Assembly: GCA_963575745.1 (NCBI GenBank)
Contig: CAUYUJ010018490.1
Location: forward strand, 82,501-146,500
Source: Prorocentrum cordatum
Taxonomy: Eukaryota; Sar; Dinophyceae; Prorocentrales; Prorocentraceae
DNA: 64,000 bases
Direction of reading: 5' to 3'
Shown: positions 61,294 to 64,000 of the stretch, one piece after another
Layout of the letters: every line of letters begins with the position of its first letter
How positions within the stretch are numbered: position 1 is the first letter of the stretch
The notes under the pieces: model-generated
Databases searched by the model: none
What the model was told of the DNA's origin: nothing
What the model saw: the letters and a program-made list of their open reading frames with translations, nothing else
Position numbers and translations under genes: made by a program

Positions 61294-61314
61294 CTTGAGC
61301 CAAAATGACTACAG
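61294..61314 (-). other. DinoSL relic at the 5' end of the LINE
   Basis: On the minus strand, CTGTAGTCATTTTGGCTCAA then G. 19 of 21 bases match DinoSL; both differences are C-to-T. Immediately upstream (plus-strand 61315 on) is a GGA array, not LINE sequence, so the relic marks the element end. Confidence 0.85.
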
Positions 61315-61378
61315 AAGGAGGAGGAGGAGAAGGAGGAGGAGGAGAAGGAGAGGAGGAGGAGGAGGAAGAGGGGGACCG
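61315..61378. repeat. GGA array abutting the LINE 5' end
   Basis: GGAGGAGAAGGA tract starting at the base after the leader relic. Confidence 0.9.
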
Positions 61379-61688
61379 ACGAAAACGCAACCCAGACCCC
61401 CTCGAGTCGCGACAATAATCGCGACGGGAGGTATTTTTTGGGCCGTCGTGGGACCTTGCTTGGGCCCTGCTGGAGATCGCGTGCGCCTCTTGAAATCAAG
61501 GCTGCATTGATTAAGTAATGTGTGCTGCGCTCGCACTCTCATAAGCGATTCAGGCTCAACCGACAGACTTGCCTGTCTTCTGCTCCGGCCGTGGAAAAGA
61601 AGCGCAGAACTCGGTGGCCGGGGCGCTTGAGTAGAAGGGGGAGGCGGGATGCAGCGGGGGAATACGTGAGAACACTGGCATCGAGGGC
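61379..61688. other. Unassigned sequence
   Basis: Unique DNA; no gene recognised. Confidence 0.35.
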
Positions 61689-61808
61689 ATCGATACCGCT
61701 ACTCCCCGGATCTCTCTCTCCTGGGGTGCGTTCTGACCAGAACTTCCAGGTGGATCCAGCGGTGGCGACGAGGGCCAACGAGGGAAGGGTATAGCGGTAT
61801 GGGTACCC
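61689..61808 (+). repeat. TCTGACCAGGACTTC element, copy 4
   Basis: ATACCGCTACTCCCCGGA at the left and GGGTATAGCGGTATGGGTAC at the right are inverted (ATACCGCTA). It abuts the next TIR element at 61811. Confidence 0.65.
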
Positions 61809-61810
61809 AT

Positions 61811-62222
61811 CGGTCGGAAGAAGTAGGTAGAAGCATGAAGTAGGAAGGCGTTGGAAGTAGATTGGGTGTCCGCCCGCCCCCTAAAGAGGACGGAAAAGGT
61901 GAAGCCACTCGATCATTGAAATAGGAAGGCGCTTATAGTATGTTGGAATCTGGGAGCTCCAAAATTACACCAAAGATAAACCCCAATCAATGGATGGTTT
62001 GATATTGATAAAGAGATCGACCGAAAACCTGGGAACCCGGAACCTACCGAAATCGGCCCGGAACCAATAACCGCGCAGGAACCCCGGAACCCGGAACCCG
62101 GGAACCCGGGAACCCGGCCGGCCACCAAAATCAGCGGGACACCTTCGCCCAACCTTTCAATTTCCGCTGGGACCCCTTCAATGCAAGCACTGATTGGGGA
62201 AAATCCCTACTTTCAACGACCG
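61811..62222. mobile_element. CGGTCG TIR element, copy 3, enlarged
   Basis: Left CGGTCGGAAGAAGTAGGTAG and right CTACTTTCAACGACCG match the ends of the copies at 42159 and 50500. About 230 bp of extra sequence (61970-62200), including GGAACCCGG repeats at 62030-62115, sits before the right end. Confidence 0.6.
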
Positions 62223-62468
62223 ACAGGTATGGGTTGACTACCTACCAGACCACCCCAACCCAACCCGAAGACCCGAATTTCGGGTTGGGGGGGGTACGGG
62301 TTCCACATGTGTTTTCTCGATGTTCCCCGACCCCCCCCCCACTGGAAATCGAGGGTAAATCTGAGCCTTCGGGTTGGGTTGGGGTGGTCTGGTAGGTGGT
62401 GAAGGACCCCTTCAATGCAAGCACTGATTGGGGAAAATCCCTACTTTCAACGACCGACAGGTATGGGT
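62171..62468. mobile_element. Inverted-repeat insertion between perfect 64-bp direct repeats
   Basis: Direct repeats 62171-62234 and 62405-62468 are identical over 64 bp. Between them lie perfect 31-bp inverted arms, 62240-62270 (ACCTACCAGACCACCCCAAC...) and 62367-62397, with a ~96-bp spacer. Identity of both pairs suggests a young event. Confidence 0.9.
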
Positions 62469-62594
62469 AGCTCTCCTCCCCTGTCAGCACGGCACCTCTC
62501 GGAGGAGGGCCCGTCGAGGTACGGGCCGTTCCCCCGCCCAGGCCCGGATCCGTGGGACCAACCTCGGGGATCTGCCGACCCGCGTCAATCCAGA

Positions 62595-62670
62595 CCCTCC
62601 TCCTCCTCCTCCTCCTCCTCCTCCTCCTCGTCCTCCTCCTCCTCCTCCTCCTCCTCCTCCTCCTCCTCCG
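62595..62670. repeat. TCC array
   Basis: (TCC)n; GCGTCAATCCAGACC before it and GCGTCAATACAGACCCGGGC after it form a short direct repeat. Confidence 0.9.
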
Positions 62671-62740
62671 CGTCAATACAGACCCGGGCTTCATCAGGCT
62701 GCGCAGGATCCTGCAAGATCCTGGCGGCCCGCAAGGGGGG

Positions 62741-62865
62741 GAGGGGGAGGGGGAAAGGCTACTTAGAAGCAGGCTGCTTCTTAGAAGACGACGGCCTTGC
62801 ATCGACGGGCAGGGTCCGCACCTTTTAAGATGCAGGGCCGGTTCTAAGAAGCCATCTCCCCTCCA
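62741..62865. mobile_element. CTTCTTAGAAG TIR element, copy 2
   Basis: Left AGGGGGAAAGGCTACTTAGA and right TTCTAAGAAGCCATCTCCCC are inverted; interior as at 47340-47451. It is flanked by a GCGCAGGATCCTGC-type direct repeat (62698-62728 and 62874-62903). Confidence 0.6.
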
Positions 62866-63289
62866 CCAGGCCGCGCAGGATCCTGCGAGATCCTGCAGGA
62901 TCCTGCGGGATCCTGCGCCCAAGCCCGGGTCTGTGTGCCCCTGGCTCTGCAGGATCTGGTAAGATCCGGCGCCCTGACCCACCCTCACTTGCATGGACCC
63001 CCGTCTCTTGAGCCCCGAACATCCGTCCCTGCAGACCCCTGCCGGCGGGGGCCCATCCTGAGCCCGTTTCCCCTGGCGAAGTCCAGCAACAAGAAAAGTA
63101 AGCACGCCGCCCCCCCAAACGAACGCCACCGAAGACGCCCCCCAAACGCCTAAAACAAAAACGCCCCCAAAGACAAAAGCGCCCCCCCCAAAACACCAAC
63201 AAAAACGAACACACACACACACACACACACCAAAAAACGCCAGGGAGGGCCACGGCCCTATCCACTGGCAGGCCCTCTTTCCGAGGGCG
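62866..63289. other. GGATCCTGC repeats and C/A-rich sequence
   Basis: GGATCCTGC units at 62870-62920; CCCCAAA/ACAC repeats at 63100-63240. No gene. Confidence 0.5.
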
Positions 63290-63384
63290 CCTCCTCCTCG
63301 TCCTCCTCCCCCTCCTCCTCCTCCTCCTCGCCGCCCTCCCGGGAGAAGAGGAGGACGAGGAGGAAACGGAACCGAACCGCAAGG

Positions 63385-63610
63385 CGAAGCGCGAATCACT
63401 TCGCGTCCCGAAGGGCGGCCGCGCCGAGGCAGGGGCGACCAGCGCCGCAGCGGCCAGCGCGCCCGCCACCACGAAGCCGCTCCCGGCGGCCAACCTCGCC
63501 GTCGCCGCATGGCCGCCGTCGACGCCGCGGTCCTCGTGGTGGCCGCCGCCGCCGCCGCCGCGGTGAATCGCCGCTCTGGTCGCCGCGGTGGCCACTGTCG
63601 CGAAATCCAA
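63385..63610 (-). other. Possible first exon with a hydrophobic N-terminal segment
   Basis: The minus-strand frame contains RLAAGSGFVVAGALAAAALV followed by APASARPPFG, which would suit a signal peptide or anchor, and runs into a TCC array at ~63360 as the probable 13.5-kb exon does. It has no ATG; another frame on the same strand is also open. Confidence 0.25.
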
Positions 63611-63642
63611 AAATCCCCCCCCCGAATCACCACCCCGACACG

Positions 63643-63734
63643 CGAAGTCGTTCAGTGAACGCGCCCAGAGAATGAATCGAACAGGGCAGGATTGTTTACT
63701 AAACGCCTAGGGCCGTTTAGTAAACGCCAGTTGT
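63643..63734. repeat. TTTAGTAAACGCC element, copy 2
   Basis: Colinear with 23731-23821. TTTACTAAACG...CGTTTAGTAAA inside is a perfect 11-bp inverted repeat with an 8-nt loop. Confidence 0.7.
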
Positions 63735-64000
63735 CCAATCCGGGAAGTTTTTCCTCCCCTGGGAGATGGGGAGAACTCGTTAATTAACGGAACCCGCGCC
63801 CAAGATGGCCCCAAGGCGCCCTGAAGGCGCCCCACAACGCCATCCGACGGACCCCAACGGGCCCCCAATACGCTCAGAAGCATGGTCCCCCCCCCAAAGG
63901 AGCCTCTGGCCCGTCTCCAAGGAGACGGGGGAGGGAAGGGGAAGAGGAGGAAGCGGCGGGGGAGAGGAACCCAAGGGGGGGGAGAGGGAAGCGGCGGGGG
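63735..64000. other. CCCCAAGGCGCC-type repeats and GGGGAGAGG tract
   Basis: 63790-63880 belongs to the GGCCCCAAG minisatellite type; the window ends in purine-rich sequence. No gene. Confidence 0.45.

Larger units (their letters stand above)
57267..61314 (-). pseudogene. Decayed LINE (non-LTR retrotransposon), apparently full length, capped by a DinoSL relic
   Basis: Minus-strand order: DinoSL relic (61294-61314), ORF1 with coiled coil and an RNA-binding-like segment (60480-61223), apurinic-type endonuclease (59481-60440), reverse transcriptase (57777-59063) and a C-terminal region (57267-57698). Many frameshifts and stops break all parts, so it cannot be active. About 4.0 kb fits a full-length element. 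An endonuclease with the LINE layout N-terminal to RT places it among APE-type LINEs; the clade is not resolved. The presence of the leader at the very 5' end suggests a trans-spliced, full-length transcript was integrated. Confidence 0.75.

Noticed and set aside
1-64000. rRNA, tRNA, snRNA genes, replication origins, bacterial-type ribosome binding sites and terminators
   Set aside because: None recognised by eye. Bacterial signals are not expected in dinoflagellate nuclear DNA; a covariance-model scan would be needed to exclude small RNAs.

Overview
The window looks like nuclear DNA of a dinoflagellate. The evidence is (i) degenerate copies of the dinoflagellate trans-spliced leader (DinoSL, which starts CCGTAGCC and ends GGCTCAAG) next to coding sequences and at the 5' end of a LINE; (ii) protein families I recognise mainly from dinoflagellate gene models; (iii) GC-rich DNA packed with GGA/TCC, CAT and other simple repeats; and (iv) decayed Ty1/copia and LINE elements of the type common in these genomes. 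A Prorocentrum-like species is my guess, not something the sequence proves. No rRNA, tRNA, CRISPR array or bacterial-type operon was seen, and most long open frames are simple repeats read in frame.

Layout. 0-11.7 kb: tandem ~1 kb modules ending in GGA arrays, minisatellites, several short terminal-inverted-repeat (TIR) elements, and one TIR element with clear 8-bp target duplications next to an unfilled copy of its target. 11.7-14 kb: an EF-hand-like gene on the minus strand, its 5' end lost behind a probable intron made of a GGA/TCC array. 14-15 kb: TCC/ATT arrays. 15.4-20.9 kb: a decayed Ty1/copia retrotransposon on the minus strand (gag, integrase, RT and RNase H fragments in order). 21-28 kb: foldback and TIR elements, a second copy of the 8-bp-TSD element, TCC and GT arrays. 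28.1-39.0 kb: the gene-bearing block, with four intron-free plus-strand genes (A 399 aa, B 175 aa, C 333 aa, D 633 aa). Each is preceded by a recognisable (A, C, D) or weak (B) DinoSL relic, three are followed by TCC/GGA arrays carrying a shared short tag, and the block lies between two arrays of the same 73-bp repeat. 39-57 kb: a 1.2-kb GAGGCT array, CAT arrays, minisatellites, more TIR elements and an AT-rich island. 57.3-61.3 kb: a decayed LINE on the minus strand (ORF1 with coiled coil, endonuclease, reverse transcriptase) whose 5' end is a 19/21 DinoSL relic. 61.4-64 kb: TIR elements, including a perfect 31-bp inverted repeat between perfect 64-bp direct repeats.

How it fits together. 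Genes A-D look like reinserted processed transcripts: mRNA with the spliced leader, reverse-transcribed and integrated, then kept open. The LINE in the same window, itself SL-capped, is the kind of machinery that could do this. The rest is a dense record of small non-autonomous DNA elements, many grown from or around GGA/TCC arrays. No function can be assigned to genes A-D from sequence alone; gene D belongs to an expanded dinoflagellate family of unknown role.
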